Shown here: one piece after another, positions 1-11,189 of the stretch | How the letters are laid out: each line of letters begins with the position of its first letter | Numbering within the stretch: the stretch's first letter is position 1 | NCBI GenBank assembly: GCA_022376515.1 | Contig: WTXI01000127.1 | Coordinates: 41,744-105,743 of the forward strand | DNA from: Lactifluus volemus | Lineage: Eukaryota > Basidiomycota > Agaricomycetes > Russulales > Russulaceae | Direction of reading: 5' to 3' | DNA: 64,000 nt | Position numbers and translations under genes: made by a program | Notes under the pieces: generated by a model | Databases searched by the model: none | Told to the model about the DNA's origin: nothing | Seen by the model: only the letters and a program-made list of their open reading frames with translations

Positions 1-83
1 TCAGAAACGAAAGATATCGGGACGAGGACAGATGGTGGAAGGAGGAAATTGAACGAGTGGAAAGAAGGAAATGCGAAACACTC

Positions 84-1663
84 CTAGGACAGTGGCTGCG
101 CTGACCTTACGGTGGCTTCACTCGCGCGAGAGACAGCTACGGGGTGACCACTATGCTGGCGGGCTGCGACGAATGATTGTATGCCTTCAATTGGTGGCGC
201 CGCAGTGTCAATGGGGGATAACCAGTTAGGTGCCTCAATGACAAGGCTATGTAGCGAGGGGAATGCATCGGTGGCCAATTCTCCCGTGAGTCCTCCTAAC
301 GCAGCTGCGATGGACCGCTCGAAGTAGGAATTAATTCGAAGACGCTGGACAGAGGGAAATGAGTGAAAGAGTTGGAGCCATACCGTCCGATCTATCTCGG
401 TTTCTGGCTGGACGATCCCAAAGTCGCGATCGATGACGAGCGATTCCACGCTAGAGCGGAAGGACAGAATCTGGCTGCATATCTGTGCTATTGAAAACAC
501 TTGCCAATCTAAAGTGTTGCACTTTATATGCCACGAGCAACTCTGACCCATCGATCCCAATGAAGGGCGCGGCATATCGGATGGCAAGAAGAAAGCCTCG
601 GAATCAGAATCGGAATCGGAATTAGACGTATTAAATGTCAAGGATAAACTGGATGTCCTGAAAGAGTCCAGGTGACCAAAGAACCGAATAGTTTGGGGGA
701 TATCAAAGACAAGTTGATTGAAGAAGTCTATCCTGAGGCGATCGGACCGGAGTAGAGGTGCATCGATTTGGCCTGCGAGAACTTCCAGGTACTCGCTGAT
801 ACCTTGAAAATACAACTCAGTGAGAGCGGGGAGAACAGACCGGGTCGGTGGGGGAAGAGATCGGTTTCTTCGTTTGGGGTCAGGGGTCGGCGTTTCGAAT
901 CTGATCATGAGAGATTCAAGCTTCGGCAACACGGAGAGGCATGTGGCCATTCTCTCGGGTGGGATGTACCCAGAATTAGGTATATTGCCAAGACCAAGGG
1001 ATGTGAGGTCTCTGGTAGTCAAGAGGAATTGTGGCAATGATGGAAATGAGATGTTCCGCCAGAGAGAGAGATGTTGTAAACGCGAGGCGGATCCATTCAA
1101 GAATGTGTTGGGAAGGGGTAACACACCAGAAAATGACTCAAGGGAAAGATATGTCAAATCCGGAAATGGCTCCTGCATCACCGTCACAATTCGGTCCCAT
1201 AAATTATCCCGGATTTGTGGATTATTGATAAGAATTGTCTGTACGCGATCACGATGCTCCAATGCGTCAATGAGGTTCCTGAATCCATCCTCACTCAGCC
1301 ATTCTGACCAGATATCCAACAGTTTCCTCACTGGCGTTTTTGATGTGCAAACAAGTCGCAATTTGAGACGGAGTGGTGATGCAAAAATGGTGAATCGCCA
1401 TCTTCGGCATACATGCACCAGCTTGAGACACCAATCGTGCTGCCATTGATTATTCGGGTTGGAGAATTGATAGAATATTTCTAGCAGGACGTCATCTGGG
1501 ATCGATCCGATGGACACTCGTTGGAGCACGATGGGGCCTGCGCGATACAACTCAGCAATCGTTACAGTCATCCTAGACGAGCCCTACCTGGTCCTGATTC
1601 GTTGCGGCGATGTGCAACTCGCTTTACTCTATTGAAGCCTATGGATCTGTCATCCATTGGCAT
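84..1663 (-). CDS. F-box protein F1, two exons
   Basis: Exon 1 is 1663-1588, the intron 1587-1538 (50 nt, GTAGGG...GCGCAG) and exon 2 1537-84, giving about 509 aa. The start is the ATG of MPMDDRSIG, which is conserved at the same place in the paralogues; the longest ORF alone would wrongly start inside the intron. The N-terminal F-box (VSIGSIPDDVLLEIF, about residues 33-47) is followed by HVCRRWR and a PVRKLLDIW motif, then a leucine-rich region with LTSL, SGYIPPE and VFDIPQTIRFFGHLDSF. F-box proteins are substrate adaptors of SCF ubiquitin ligases; the target is unknown. An acidic Ser/Asp run (SDSDSDSE) lies in a variable loop. Exon 1 has an in-frame deletion of about 4 codons relative to its paralogues. 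The C-terminus (SGHPVAVSR plus a tail) groups it with F2, F5 and F10. Gene structure is inferred from paralogue comparison; expression is unknown. Confidence 0.85.
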
Positions 1664-2190
1664 CAAATAGGCCCCAGGGAATGACCAGTCGGTGATACTA
1701 TTGTCTGGTTGGGAGAATGGAGTCAGTCGCACGGATTCGAGCCTGAGGCCTGTGTGCAGACCTATGAGTAGCTACCACTTTGAAATAATGACTCGGAGGG
1801 ATATAGGCGTGCTCAGTAGGATCCGTTGACAAAAATGGCAGCAGAGTAGTAGATGGTGGCTCGAGAGATGGGTGTATCGAGAGGGCCGTTGATCTGGTAC
1901 CTGTTGTACACGCGGTACACAAGCGGTGTCCGACAGTCCACGTGGCTTCCACGGAAAGATTAGTCACAGATGGCTGTGTCAAATGGTTGTGTTGGGTCAC
2001 GCGAGGCATTTGTGGATCGCTCTGACAGAGGTGGCTTCCTCCAGTACTTGCCCATGGGAACGAAGAAACGGTAAAAGATGCTGGCATGTCCTTTACATCA
2101 CACAGGGCCAAAATTACGCGAACGGGTTACTCGCCATGGAGGATATTCAACTCACAACTCTAACCTTGGGAACACAAGTGTTGTTGAGAA
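1664..2190. repeat. Spacer module upstream of a minus-strand F-box gene
   Basis: No gene is recognised. This is one copy of a spacer that recurs upstream of several minus-strand F-box copies (13.6-14.8 kb, 26.8-28.1 kb, and in pieces from 43.0 to 50.4 kb). Shared landmarks are GGATATAGGCGTGCTC, GGTGGCTCGAGAG and a TGTTGTACACGCG stretch. It presumably contains the F1 promoter and the 3-prime flank of the E2 remnant to its right. Short ORFs here differ between copies and look spurious. Confidence 0.6.
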
Positions 2191-3880
2191 ATCTGTTCGA
2201 CATACCCCCACCACGTCTCCACAAACGCAGCCAGCTCCGCGCCCTCCACGACCCGATGATCCACCGACCAGCTAATGCCCAATTTGAGCGCTTGAGCCTT
2301 CGCTTTCCTTTCCCATCTCCCCAGTCGACATCCCAAACCCAGCGCGCGCGTCCTAGAGCGACGATCACGACGCTGCCGCCAGGTACCAGCACGGGCATCG
2401 CGCTCTCTCCAGCCCCAACTGTACAGTACCGACGTTACTCACGATAAGCGTCCTGCCGCGCCGCGGGAGCTCGGCGGGTGTTAGCGCGCTAGGTACCTGC
2501 CTTCCGAGATATACGAGACGCTTAAGTGCAGAAGCAAGGCTATACACAAAGTGCATGTCCATAGCACGGATTGTCGGCGTATATGGCCCCGTCGGTGTTA
2601 ACAGTCCTATACTGACGATATCGAAGTGTGGGCGTACGGTCAACGTTGGCCAGTTTCCACTCGAAACGTAGGGTGTGATGGACGAGCGGAAGAACGGCCA
2701 GGAATACGTTGCCTTGGAAAGGGTCTTGAGAGGGATGAGAGATACGTTAACTTGGCATAGGTGCCTGCTGTAGGTGGAGTAGGAGCCGGCAGCGGCGGGA
2801 AGAAGGATGATAGGGAGACAGGACGTACGGTCGATGGTTCTCGCGTTGAAAGGTGATGGGGTATGTTTGGATTAAAGATGGGAAGTAATTCATGTAATTG
2901 AGGTCAGATCCAGTGACGTTGAGTACCTAGGTGCTCGTCAGCAATGGAGTCGGAGAAGCGGGAAATACTCACCCAAAATGAGGGATTTCCAAACTGTGTG
3001 AACACCGCGCATGGGATGAATGACAACATTGGAAACAAAAACGAATGTACATGCCTTTTCCATTGCTTCCACATCCCTAGCTTGACGACGACATCCTCTT
3101 CTGCTGGAGAAGTCACGGTTTTGGCGACAGGCGGGTGCTCAGTCCAACGGATTTCCTACTCGGTAGGTAGCGTTCCATATCGTCTCGCTAAACGCGTCCA
3201 TTGTTCCCATATCCACGCCATAGTTCTGTGCAAGGTTGCGTACTGGCCGCTGCGGGCAGGGCAAGCACTGGCACGTCCTTGGCCTCGGACTTGACACTCG
3301 TCGTCGGCACGGTCGATTCCGAGTCAGGTAGGTTATTCGGATGCCAACGACGAGCTTCTGACCGCTCTTCCGACGGGATCTGCGGCTCGGAAAACACCGG
3401 CCTGGTTCCCCAGCATCTTGTGGCAAAAGCGCTCCGCCCGTGGTTGGGCTCGCATCGGGGGATTCAGATCTTAGAACATCAGACGGATCGCCGGATGCTT
3501 CTTCGTCGACCTCAATGATGCACAGACCATTTCCAACTTTGGCAACCTGTCCTTCTTTCACGAAGACTTCTTTGAATCTCGAAGTGCCTTAATACGGACT
3601 GGTGATCTCCACGCTGGCTTTATCTCTACAGAGCGGGTCAGACATGCCAGTCGTGGGTCGAGTAGATACGTTCCTGTTGATGAAGCGGACGTGTTTCAAA
3701 GGCACTGGAAAGACCATTTGATAACTTCGCACTCTGCTATGCCCAAAGATTAAGTACGAACACGAGGAAATCGTGTGCTCATCCAAACAGACGCGTTTTT
3801 GGTATTGGAAGCAACGATAGTACGATATGGGCGGTACAGCCGATAGCATACAAAAGGAGGGACGGAACAACAGAGAAAGT
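2190..3880 (-). pseudogene. BCKDH E2 (dihydrolipoyl transacylase) remnant I, nearly full length
   Basis: Read on the minus strand from 3880, the pieces follow the order of mitochondrial branched-chain alpha-keto acid dehydrogenase E2. They are an N-terminal MLSAVPPIS start, the lipoyl-domain pieces GIAECEVIKW and DKASVEITSPY (the DKA lysine is the usual lipoylation site), GQVAKVGNGLCIIEV, a hinge, IPHFGYSTSLDLTS across a small intron near 2890-2995 (GG|GTGAGT...CACCTAG|G), SIGLLTPTGPYTPTIRA, LIVSNVGTV, and the C-terminal SWSVDHRVVEGAELAAF, which contains the acyltransferase DHRxxxG signature. Breaks are visible: an in-frame stop after EITSPY, an 8-base insertion before the DHRV segment, and frame changes between exons. 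It is the most complete of the E2 copies and shows what the shorter fragments derive from. A functional E2 gene is presumably elsewhere in the genome. Confidence 0.82.
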
Positions 3881-4422
3881 TGGGACCACTACTTCGCGCG
3901 TGCGGCATGATAGCTACCCGCCATCCTCAATACGAGGACCGCGTCTTCGTCATACGTTTTGCAGAATGTATGTCCTGACTTGAAAAGATACATTTTGAAT
4001 GCATATATGGGGAACAGACCAAGACGGATGGGGGATACCACAACACAAACAGGTAAGCTAACTGACGAGGTGCAAGTCAGGAACGAAGCTGAAATAGACT
4101 AACAAGGACATCGAACGGCAAGGAAAGGTAGCGGCGAGGAAAGGAGAACAGGTCGCAACCTAATATAGAACGTGATTCGAGGCGTGATATGTCGACGGAG
4201 ACAAGAGGAGACAAAGAGATAAGGGGTGGTGTGGCCGAGGTGGCATTGCGGAGTGCAAGATGGGACGGAGGGCACGGGTTGATGACACACTGGCGGTCAG
4301 GAATCGCATTCAGGCACAGAAGATTACTAGACGAGGGGGTAGAAGGGAGGAAAGGGAACGAGTGGAAAGAAGCAAATGAGAATGGCTCTAAGGGCAGTGG
4401 TCGCACTGACCTTACGGTGTCC
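3881..4422. repeat. Spacer between E2 N-terminus and F-box 3-prime end
   Basis: No gene is seen. This module recurs at 11.5-11.95, 16.9-17.5, 24.7-25.3, 29.8-30.4, 35.9-36.4 and 40.8-41.4 kb. It always joins the upstream side of the E2 N-terminal piece to the downstream end of a minus-strand F-box gene. Shared landmarks are AAGTCAGGAACGAA, CCTAATATAGAACG and GTCAGAAAC-like strings. It could hold the old E2 promoter and the F-box 3-prime UTR. Confidence 0.6.
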
Positions 4423-5963
4423 TCACTTGCGGCGAGAGACAGCCACGGGGTGACCACTATGCTGGCGGGCTGTGACGAATGATTGTATGTCTTGTGGCAC
4501 AGATTCGTCTGACCGTGACATATCCCCAACAATAGAAATGCTGTGTAGCGAGGGGAATACTTCGGCGGCTGATTCTCCTGTGAGCCCTTGTAACGCAGCG
4601 ACGATGGACAACTCTAGCTTGACGGGTATTTGAAGACTCTGGACAAGGGGGAATGAGTGAAAGAGTTGGAGCCATATCGTGGGATCTATCTCGATTCCTG
4701 GCAGGACTTTGCAGTCGCTCTCGATGACAAGTGATTCCACGCTAGAGTGGAAGGACAGGATCTGGCTGCATATCTGTGCCAGTGAAAGGACTTGCCCGCC
4801 TAAAGTGTCGCACATGATATGCCACGAGCAATTCTCTTTGATCGCTGTCAATGGATCAGGGGCCATATCAGATGGAAAGAAGACAGCTTCGGGGTATAAA
4901 CTGGAAGTCGTATTAAAACTGAAGGTTAGACTGGATGTCCTGAATGAGTCTAGGTGGCCAAAGAACCGAATAGTTTGGGGGATATCAAACACAAGGTGAT
5001 TGAAGAACTCTATCTTGAGGCGATCGAATCGGAGTAGAGGTGCATCGATTAGGGCTGCGAGAACTTCCAGGTACTCGCTGATACCTCGAAAAGACAACAG
5101 AGTGAGAGCGGGGAGAACAGACCGGGTCTCTGGGGGTAGAGGTCGGTTTCTTCGTTTAGGGTCAGGCGTCGGAGATTTGAATTTGATGATGAGGGATTCG
5201 AGCTTCGGCAACCCGGACAGGCATGTAGCCATTGTCTCGGGTGGGATGTACCCAGAATTAGGTATATCGAAAAGACGGAGAGATGTGAGGTCTCTTGTAG
5301 TCAAGAGGAATCGTGGAAGCGACGGAAATGAGATTGCCCAGAGGTAAAGCTCTTGTAAACGCGAGGCGGATCCATTCAAGAATAAGTTGGGAAGGGGTAA
5401 CACATCAGGAAATGACAGAACGTAAAGATATGTCAATTCCGGAAATGGCTCCTGCATCACCGTCACAAGTCGTTCCCATAAATCATCCCGGAATTGTGGA
5501 TTGCTGATCATAATTTTCTGTACTCGATCACGATGCTTCAATGCGGCAATGAGGTTCTCGAATTCATCCTCGCTCGACCATTTCCAGTTATTCATGACTT
5601 CGAGAGGAAGTGTTGGCCAAATATTCAGCAGTTTCCTCACTGGCGTTTTTGGTGTGCAAAAAAGTTGCAATTCGAGATGTTTGGGTGATGCAAAAATGAG
5701 GAATCGCCATCTTCGGCATACATGCACCAGCTTGGGCCAATTTGAATGCCATCTATCATCCGGCTCGGAGACTCGAACTTGATCGAATATTGCTAGCAGG
5801 ACATCATCTGGGAGCGATTTGATGGACACTCGTTCGAACACTAGACCTGGATGGTACGACTCAGCAATTATTGATGTGACCCTAGACGAGTCCTACCTGG
5901 TCCATCCATAAATGATTCCTGTGCAACTTTATTTGAGCCTATAGAACTACCATCCGTCGGCAT
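4423..5963 (-). CDS. F-box protein F2, two exons
   Basis: Exon 1 is 5963-5897 (MPTDGSSIGSNKVAQ..., 22 codons plus one base), the intron 5896-5847 (50 nt, GTAGGA...CATCCAG) and exon 2 5846-4423, giving about 496 aa. The layout is the family one: F-box (RVSIKSLPDDVLLAIF), HVCRRWR, PVRKLLNIW, ALKHRDRVQ, a leucine-rich middle with SGYIPPE, DIPQTIRFFGHLDSF, and a conserved C-terminal SFVTARQHSGHPVAVSR. The likely role is substrate recognition in an SCF ubiquitin ligase (family knowledge; no target can be read from sequence). It is closest in N- and C-termini to F5 (YHPGLVFERVSI). It faces an E2 remnant downstream and block B upstream. Confidence 0.85.
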
Positions 5964-6465
5964 CAAAAAAGGTATGAGGGAATGACGAGCGTGCGAGAAT
6001 GGGGCGCGCATTGAGCGGCTGCGCCTAAATTCGGACAAATAAGGGAATATTAGTAAGCAGGCCATCTGCATCAACCTCTGGAAAGATGTTACAGAGAAAG
6101 CAAAACAAAACGAAGTGGAAAAAAAAGGTGGCAAAGCTTGAGAGTAAAGATAAAGAAAACCGAAAATCCCCCCCCAAAAAAAAGTCAAAAGAAAAAACAC
6201 ATAGCAATGATGCTCGCAAAGTGGGTTCACGCCCGTGGCAAAATATTAAAGATGAATAATTTTATATAACAAGGGTTTCTAAGAACTTACCATTTTTGTC
6301 ATAGAGCTGCTCGGTAGGATCCATTGACAATACAGTACAACTCTAACCTTTAATCCATAGTTCCAAAATCTTTGATTAATTTTATTGACTGCAGGTTATC
6401 ACCGCGGCAGTGGTAACGACAGTCGCGAATCACAATGGAACATCTTTATGTTTCTGGTCCTCACA
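5964..6465. repeat. Upstream spacer of F2, start of block B1
   Basis: No gene is recognised. The segment is AT-richer than its surroundings and contains a C/A homopolymer stretch near 6168-6183. Its right part (TTATCACCG...CGCGAA, about 6395-6430) is shared with 19.19-19.23 kb upstream of F5. That shows F2 and F5 were duplicated with this flank. Confidence 0.5.
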
Positions 6466-7290
6466 CTCCTTCCACAATTACCCTGGCTGTTCGACATACC
6501 CCCGCCACGTCTCCACAAACGCAGCAACTCGCGCCCTCCATGACCCGATGGTCCACCGACCAGCCCTTAAGCATCTCGCGTATCTCTGAAGGCAGGTACC
6601 ACGCTCACGGTGAGTATGTTGGTGCAGTCGGGGCCGGACAGCGCGCGATGCACGTGCGGTACCTGGTGGCAGCGTCACAGTCGCGATCATCGCTCTAGGA
6701 CGCGTGCGCTGGGTGTGGGATGTCGACCGGGGCAATGGGAAAGGAGAGCGAAGGCTCAAGTTGGGCATCAGCTGAGGCGAGGCTGTACACAGAGTGCGGG
6801 TCCATGGTACAGATGGTCGGTGTATATGGCCCCGTCAGTGTTGACAGTGCTATACTGACAGGAATACATTACCTTGGAAAGGGTCCTGAGAAGGATGGGG
6901 ACATAAGTTAACTTGGCATAGGTGCCTGATGCGGGTGGAGTAGGTAGGAGCCGGCAGAAGTCACGCGCAAGCACGTCCTTGGCCTCGGACCTGATACTCA
7001 TCGCCGACCCTGACACGGACATGGTTGATTGATCTAGTGGATGCAAACGACGAGCTACTGATATCTTTTCCGACGCGATCTGCGGCTCGGAAACACCGGC
7101 CTGGTTCCCTGGAGCGACGCGCTTCTCTTGTGGCATAAGTGTGCCCATGGTTCGGCTCGCATCCGAGTCTGGGGGCTCAGATGTTAGAACATCAGACGAA
7201 TCGGACGCGACCTCAATGATGCACAGACCTTCGCCAACCTTGGCTACCTGTCCTTTCTTGCACTAGGATTTCTTTGAGAGTGCCTGCATA
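6466..7290 (-). pseudogene. BCKDH E2 remnant II, C-terminus to lipoyl hinge
   Basis: On the minus strand the piece runs from the lipoyl-domain end (about 7290: RPYAGTLKEILVQE, then QVAKVGEGLCIIEVASDSS in a shifted frame) through the hinge (GNQAGVSEPQIASEKISVARRL) and GTYAKLTY to the C-terminal LGISWSVDHRV region near 6500-6560. The N-terminal half is missing at this end and reappears as a separate piece at about 11.2-11.5 kb, beyond F3 and a Rab remnant. Single-base frameshifts are present, for example in a run of A and G near 7255. It is the left half of an E2 copy that was split by the plus-strand F-box/Rab cassette. Confidence 0.75.
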
Positions 7291-7681
7291 CGGACGAGTG
7301 GCTTGCCTTGTGAAAATGCATCGCGCTCGGCGGGAGTGGCTCATTCAACAGGATGAAGAGTGGCCAGTCGCCAGAGTTACTCGCCAAATAAGGTCCGAGC
7401 CGAGCTCTTGTTCCAGATGGCGACGGCTAGGATGAATCAGACTAGAAAAACCGAGACGGTCGTGACGTCAACACGCTCTGTTCTAAGGATGACGGCCAAA
7501 TGAAGCAGCATGCAGTGGAATGACAATTGAACCCGTACACGTACTCGTGACCTTCAACGCGTGCTCCGGCCCTCCTGCCCGAGGAAACCGGGCAGGGGCT
7601 CGGACAGGAGAACCCAACGGTTTTCGCTACTAGCAGTACCCCCCAGTCAACCTCAGGCTCTTTGATGCAAATAGCCTTTCC
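7291..7681. repeat. Upstream flank of F3
   Basis: No gene is seen. It contains the F3 upstream region, shared with 20.57-20.96 kb (F6) and 31.54-31.92 kb (F8): landmarks AAATGCATCGCGCTCGGCGG and GACGGTCGTGACGTCAA. The latter includes a TGACGTCA palindrome (CRE/ATF-type site) at about 7461-7468. Whether that site is functional is unknown. Confidence 0.5.
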
Positions 7682-9260
7682 ATGGGCTCAAACAGTAAAA
7701 GTGTTGTTGCACGTCAACGGAAGGAACTGCTGATTCAACGAGAACCAAGTAAGGCTCATCAGAAACAACGATATCGATTACTGACTCCGAGTTGTGGATG
7801 TAGGCCAGGTATTCCAACGAGTAACAATAGGATCTCTCCCAGACAATGTCCTCCTAGATATATTTGATTTTTATCAAGTCTTTTTCAAAAGAGACTTCGT
7901 TACTAAACATTCATGGAATTGGGAGAAGCTAGTGCACGTATGCCGAAGATGGCGATACATCATCTTTGAATCGCCAATCCGTCTCAATCTGCGGCTTTTT
8001 TGCACGAAGAAATCACCCGTGAGGAAGTTGTTGGATGTCTGGCCGCCATTTCCTCTCGTCATCCGACTTGACTACAGCTATTCATATTGGGCATGGGAGG
8101 ACCCCAAAGATTGCATCAATTTTACGAACAACCTCGTTGCCGCATTCGAGCGTCGTGATCGCGTACACGAAATTCAAGCTGATATTTCCAATGCACCGAA
8201 TGATCTATCCGATCAAATTTTTGCGGCATTGGAGGTACCATTTCCAGCATTGAGATCTTTCTCATTTCAGTCAAGTGAGGAGAACATCTTTCTCCCAGGT
8301 ACACTCTTGAATGGATCCGCACCTTGTCTACGAGATCTCACTCTTTCGGGAATCTCATTTCCTTCGTTGCCACGACTCCTCTCGTCTACAAGTGACCTCA
8401 GATCTCTTAATCTTTACAATATTCCTGAATATGGGTACATCTCACCCGAGATAATGGCCATATCGTTGTCTGCGCTCCCAAAGCTCGAATGTCTTATGAT
8501 CACGTTCAAAGACACGACACCTCATCGGCCTCACGGCCCTCACCCCGAATGGAGAAACCGAGCCTCGACTCGGTTTGTTCTCCCCGCTCTCACAAGGCTG
8601 TGCTTTCATGGTGTGAGCGAGTACTTTGAAACCCTCGTGGTTCGATTCGATGCCCCACTACTCGATGACTTCCGGATAGCCTTTTTCAATCAGCGTGTCT
8701 TTGACATCCCGCAAACCGCTCGGTTCTTCAGTTGTTACCTAGACTCATTCAACGCATCCAGTCTAACCTTGATTTTCAACTGGCAGTACGCCGCCTTCAC
8801 CTTTCCCTCAAAGTCAACGCATCATTCTGTATACTTTCCATGTCACGGGTGGAATATTCTATGCGAAGATATGATTCATCAAGTCTTTTGTTTAGCACAG
8901 ATATGCGGCCAGATTCCGCCCTTCCGCTCCCGCGTGAAGTCACTCATCATTAAGGCGGACTGTCTCAACGACATCGATGATCCCACGCTATGGCTCCAAC
9001 TTTTTCACTCTTTCCCCTCTCTCCAGAGTCTTCAAATACCTGTCATGCTAGAGCCGTCCATTGCATCTGCATTAGAAAGGCCCACGGAGGGATCACCGGC
9101 AGCTGCTGAAGTATTCCCCTCGCTACACAGCCTTTCCATTGTGGGGAAAACGTTGGGAAAAGCCGTGCAAGAACACATCCAGTCATTCGTTGCGATCCGC
9201 CAGCGCTCGGGTTGCCCTGTAGCTGTCTCTCGCATTAAAAAACATAATCATCATAATTAG
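7682..9260 (+). CDS. F-box protein F3, plus-strand type, two exons
   Basis: Exon 1 is 7682-7748 (MGSNSKSVVARQRKELLIQ...), the intron 7749-7803 (55 nt, GTAAGG...CTGACTC...GTAG) and exon 2 7804-9260, giving about 507 aa. Exon 1 aligns with the GSNRVKRVA..RKELFI first exon of the minus-strand copies, and the intron phase is the same, which supports this start. The protein has an F-box (VTIGSLPDNVLLDIFDF), HVCRRWRYIIFESP, PVRKLLDVWPPFPLVI, a leucine-rich middle (SLPRLLSSTSDLRSLNL), VFDIPQTARFF and a C-terminal SGCPVAVSR. F3, F6 and F8 form a distinct subfamily on the plus strand. Likely an SCF adaptor by family. It lies between the two halves of a split E2 copy and is followed by a Rab remnant on the same strand. 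Confidence 0.87.
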
Positions 9261-9784
9261 GGTCCACCGATATCTGTCCTTCAAGTCGTCCAGGTATCTT
9301 CCATGTCCTGAGCGCGATCTCGTACCGCCGCACCTGTGCCTTGGATCTTCTTATGTTCCTCTTTATCGTAGTTTCTGTCGTTTCGCTTTTGTGCGTGTCC
9401 TGCTTCGTTTCTGATTCCCTACGTTGATAACATTACATTTGAATTTGAATTTTGTACTGAATGCGCTACTACGTACATCAACAACCTATAGCTACGAACT
9501 TGAAATGTCACACAGATTGGGAGTTGAGGAACGAGGGAACGACTCGCACTCGGACATTCCCTGAGCTAGACGGGACAACATTGGCTGGTTTCCATTCGAA
9601 ATGCTCTCGGGCGTGATGGATGATGGAAGAGCGGCCAGAAATACATTGCCTTGGAAAGGGTTCTGAGAAGGATGAGGAGATTAGAATATGTGGGTAGCCT
9701 GAGCGGTGTTGAGTAGCTAGGCGCTCGTCAGCGACGCAGCCCTCCGAGTCCCCCCACTGAGCCTAACTTACTCAAGAACAACGC
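9261..9784. repeat. 3-prime flank of F3
   Basis: No gene is recognised. The first part is a conserved downstream flank shared with F6 (22.53-22.87 kb) and F8 (33.53-33.83 kb): TTATGTTCCTCTTTATCGTAG and GAATGCGCTACTACGTACAT. It is probably the 3-prime UTR and terminator region of the plus-strand F-box subfamily, leading into the Rab remnant. Confidence 0.5.
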
Positions 9785-10995
9785 GTGCCTGCCACGATTT
9801 CATCTCCAAAACGGTACCTCATGTACTCCAATTTCAGACGAGTCTGTCCACGCAACTTGACCTTGTACTCTAACGTGACAGGATACCGCCGGTCAAGTAC
9901 GCTTCTCCTCACTCCCAACTATATCTTTTTCGTGGTGCGGATGCCGCCCTTTTCGTGTTCAGCCTGCTACGCTGCATATCCTCACCCGATGACGGTCCGA
10001 ATTTCGTGCCTGCTCACTGCTCTGCGCAGATGAAGACATGGAAAAATACTACCTCGTGATAGTCGGAAATAAGACGATTCGGATAAGGCTACTACGGCTA
10101 TGGAAGAGGATGGCTTGGGCCTCATCGATGAGCTCGTTCCGCCCACTAGTGCAACGCAGTCCAGCAACGCCAGTGGACGAGAGAGAGACTGGTTACCTGC
10201 CCACGTCATCGATGGAACCGATGACGACGACGAAAGGTGAGTACATACGAACGAAAACTTGAATCTGGATACAGCACCTCTGTCAGAGGGTATCACTTCC
10301 CTTGGACCAGACCAGCTCCCGCAGCGACTGACACCCACACGCTACCCCAGACGCCGCCGACGGTGATCCCGAAGCCAACGTGGATACCTCAGTTCCCACT
10401 CATCGTGATCCCACACCTTACATCTTCGATTGACCTCTTCGCATCACCACAAACGCACATCCAAATTCCATTCGCGCTCCCAACTTCGCGGTGCACGGCC
10501 GCATGCTCGGCTCGAACCCACACACGGGTTTCACCTCCTCCAACCCCCCGCATCCTCCTTTTCCGATGGCACCCACGCTGAGCCATTCGAATCTGCGCTC
10601 TCCTCCCCACTCTCGCGTTCTCGCTCCCCTTCGTCCTCCTCTACGTTGTTACACGTTTATAAAAGACCCTACACGACTCGGAGGCGTTTGGTCTCGTCAT
10701 TGACGATATCGATATCGATATCGACCACACCCACGATCACGGCCTCGGTGATGCGCCACGGTACAAGCCCTTGCACGAGCCATGCCACCTTGTCCCCCGC
10801 GAGGACCCAAGTTATTCTTCACTTCGGCTAAGACAGGCGCGGGCGTCTCGGACGTGTGCCTACATCGCACAGCGTGTCCTCACGCGCTGTGAATGGGAGG
10901 AAACGCAGGCAGAGCCGCCGAATGGGGTGAGGAAGGGCAGTACAGTCGGTCTTGATCAAGCTATGATCGGGCAAAAGAGGACATCTGGAAGTATT
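9785..10995 (+). pseudogene. Rab7-like GTPase remnant 1
   Basis: In order, the pieces are a switch-I part (DFISKTV near 9797), the G3 box as DTAG degraded (GATACCGCCGGTCAAGTACGC near 9880), FSSLPT, a region matching RGADAA..FD in shifted frames, a G4 NKT piece (VIVGNKT near 10060), DELVPP, a long Ser/Pro/Thr-rich insert (about 10.24-10.78 kb), the G5 piece FFTSAK split by frame changes (near 10815-10840), and a C-terminal end with SGSICC, like a Rab prenylation motif. The P-loop (GxxxxGKT) is absent. Several frameshifts and stops exclude a working protein. Rab GTPases direct vesicle fusion; the family call rests on the motif order and is best read in the copies at 23 and 28 kb. Confidence 0.7.
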
Positions 10996-11189
10996 TGCTG
11001 TTTCTTCATGAGAGCCGCGTGCAACCTTATCTATGTCGATCCTTTTTCCTAGGTTGGAACGTTGATGTCGTGTTTATGAATATTGTACGTGCACTTCCTA
11101 ACAGTAAGAGAAGAAACTTCGGAATGATTAGATTGATAGCTTCCCACTTAAAGTACTATCCACTCGTCCTTGTTTGATAAAGCCGTGGC

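Noticed and set aside
1..83. Separate gene at the left edge
   Set aside because: This is the downstream spacer of F1, the same as the sequence just downstream of the other minus-strand F-box genes.
820..1449. Plus-strand ORF of 209 codons opposite F1, and similar ORFs opposite F2, F4, F5, F7, F9 and F10
   Set aside because: They are antisense shadows of the F-box exons; their frames follow the codon pattern of the minus strand and have no family features.
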